This document shows, in pieces, positions 5,042 through 5,329 of a stretch of DNA of 5,329 nt (its first letter is position 1; every line of letters begins with the position of its first letter). Both the position numbers and the translations under genes were made by a program. The notes under the pieces are model-generated. The model saw only the letters and a program-made list of their open reading frames with translations, had not been told where the DNA came from and did not search any database. Origin of the DNA: Rubrobacter sp. (GTDB lineage: Bacteria; Actinomycetota; Rubrobacteria; Rubrobacterales; Rubrobacteraceae); contig JADDPR010000046.1 of the NCBI GenBank assembly GCA_016781775.1, forward strand, positions 1 to 5,329. Direction: 5' to 3'.

Positions 5042-5320
5042 GGGGCAGTAGCGTAGCACTGCACGTCGGCCACGCAAGGGCGGGTTCTGGAAAGTTTTGC
5101 GGAGCAAACCCGTAGGGTGGCCGGCAGGCCGAGTTCTCCGGGGGCCCTTGCGGCGAGCACCTCTCCGAAGCTTTGCCCCAATGCTATCCCCAGGAGTTCA
5201 CCTCCAAGTGTGGTCAGAATGGGCTACGAGATGAATGCAACGAGTGTACGGCTTCCGATAAGGTAAGCTCCCGGTGACTCGTCGGGCATTCACCTTCTCG
5301 CATCTTTATTCACCCCCACA
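5042..5320 (+). ncRNA. Large structured RNA, probably a HEARO / IscB omega RNA
   Basis: Visible helices: GGGGCA/TGCCCC (5042-5047/5174-5179); GCAGT/ACTGC (5045-5049/5058-5062), an alternative to it; CGGCCAC/GTGGCCG (5067-5073/5117-5123); GGGTT/AACCC nested inside (5082-5086/5107-5111); and GCAAGGGC/GCCCTTGC (5074-5081/5144-5151), which crosses the previous helices and makes a pseudoknot. A second domain, 5209-5320, is a long arm of about 30 pairs. As I remember omega RNAs (OgeuIscB), shared elements are the GTAGG junction between inner and outer helix (5112-5116), then CAGGCnGAG (5125-5133), GATAAG (5257-5262) and a late ATTCACC (5288-5294). Omega RNAs carry a guide at the 5' end taken from flanking DNA and direct the nuclease encoded just downstream on the same strand; iscB would lie beyond the window. 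The ends are uncertain by tens of bases. The sequence has no good open frame. Confidence 0.6.
5209..5320 (+). repeat. Long multi-segment RNA arm
   Basis: Successive perfect helices, from outside in: TGTGG/CCACA (5209-5213/5316-5320), GAAT/ATTC (5217-5220/5308-5311), CGAGA/TCTCG (5227-5231/5296-5300), TGAATGC/GCATTCA (5232-5238/5286-5292), ACGAGT/ACTCGT (5240-5245/5277-5282) and GCTTCC/GGtAAGC (5251-5256/5262-5268, one bulged base) around the loop GATAA. All are nested in the right order with short internal loops. This is very unlikely in random DNA and supports a functional RNA on one strand. Confidence 0.7.
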
Positions 5321-5329
5321 ATATGTTGT

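Noticed and set aside
5067..5151. HDV-like self-cleaving ribozyme
   Set aside because: The helix order resembles the HDV fold, but there are five bases between the inner helix and the P1-like 3' strand, no P4 hairpin, and no catalytic C-containing segment before the last strand.
4978..5181. Minus-strand open frame of 67 codons
   Set aside because: It begins with TTG without a proper ribosome binding site, has no recognisable features, and lies over the pseudoknotted RNA domain.
5214..5303. Minus-strand frame of 29 codons starting with ATG behind GGGGGTG
   Set aside because: Despite a fair ribosome binding site it is very short and lies entirely in the paired arm at 5209-5320, which explains the sequence better.
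1..5329. CRISPR array
   Set aside because: There are no regularly spaced repeats of 25-40 bases with unique spacers; the only regular array (1489-1594) has a 5-base core with 9-20 bp spacing.

Overview
The window looks like a piece of a high-GC bacterial accessory region. Reasons: strong third-position GC in the main genes, GGAGG-type ribosome binding sites, and a D5-type primase/helicase next to small mobile-element genes. The protein styles resemble those seen in Actinobacteria-like, Rubrobacter-type genomes, but that is an impression from memory, not a placement. I see no integrase, transposase, capsid or tRNA gene inside the window.

Left part (1-718): the first 56 bases are probably the last codons of a rightward gene whose body lies outside. 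About 660 bases without a convincing gene follow. That stretch is unusually rich in inverted repeats: 250-327, 462-546, 558-583 and a near-perfect 28-bp palindrome at 609-636. At 719-1105 a small rightward gene encodes a zinc-ribbon protein of an uncharacterised family, and its middle region appears to be replaced by a tandem duplication. It converges on the primase gene.

Middle (1228-3936, minus strand): a 902-residue replication protein with an archaeo-eukaryotic primase-polymerase domain fused to a D5_N/superfamily 3 helicase and a long C-terminal tail. An array of helically phased GAAAC/GTTTC repeats lies inside the tail-coding DNA and could be an iteron-type origin. Upstream of the gene an inverted pair of 19-bp units (4003-4048) is a likely operator or origin site.

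Right-middle (4115-4877, minus strand): an uncharacterised 139-residue protein and a 68-residue XRE-type repressor form a short operon with a recognisable promoter and a strong terminator after the repressor gene. Two copies of GTAGTGTA, 22 bp apart, cover the -35 and -10 boxes. The octamer recurs at 1160 beyond the 3' end of the primase gene, which hints at one regulator acting at both sites.

Right end (about 5042-5320, plus strand): no convincing protein gene, but the sequence folds into an elaborate RNA: a pseudoknot of 7-bp and 8-bp helices and a long multi-segment arm of some 30 pairs. Its architecture and several short motifs match what I remember of HEARO RNAs, the omega RNAs that guide IscB nucleases (the OMEGA ancestors of Cas9). 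If that is right, the window stops just before an iscB gene on the plus strand. This is the most interesting object in the window.
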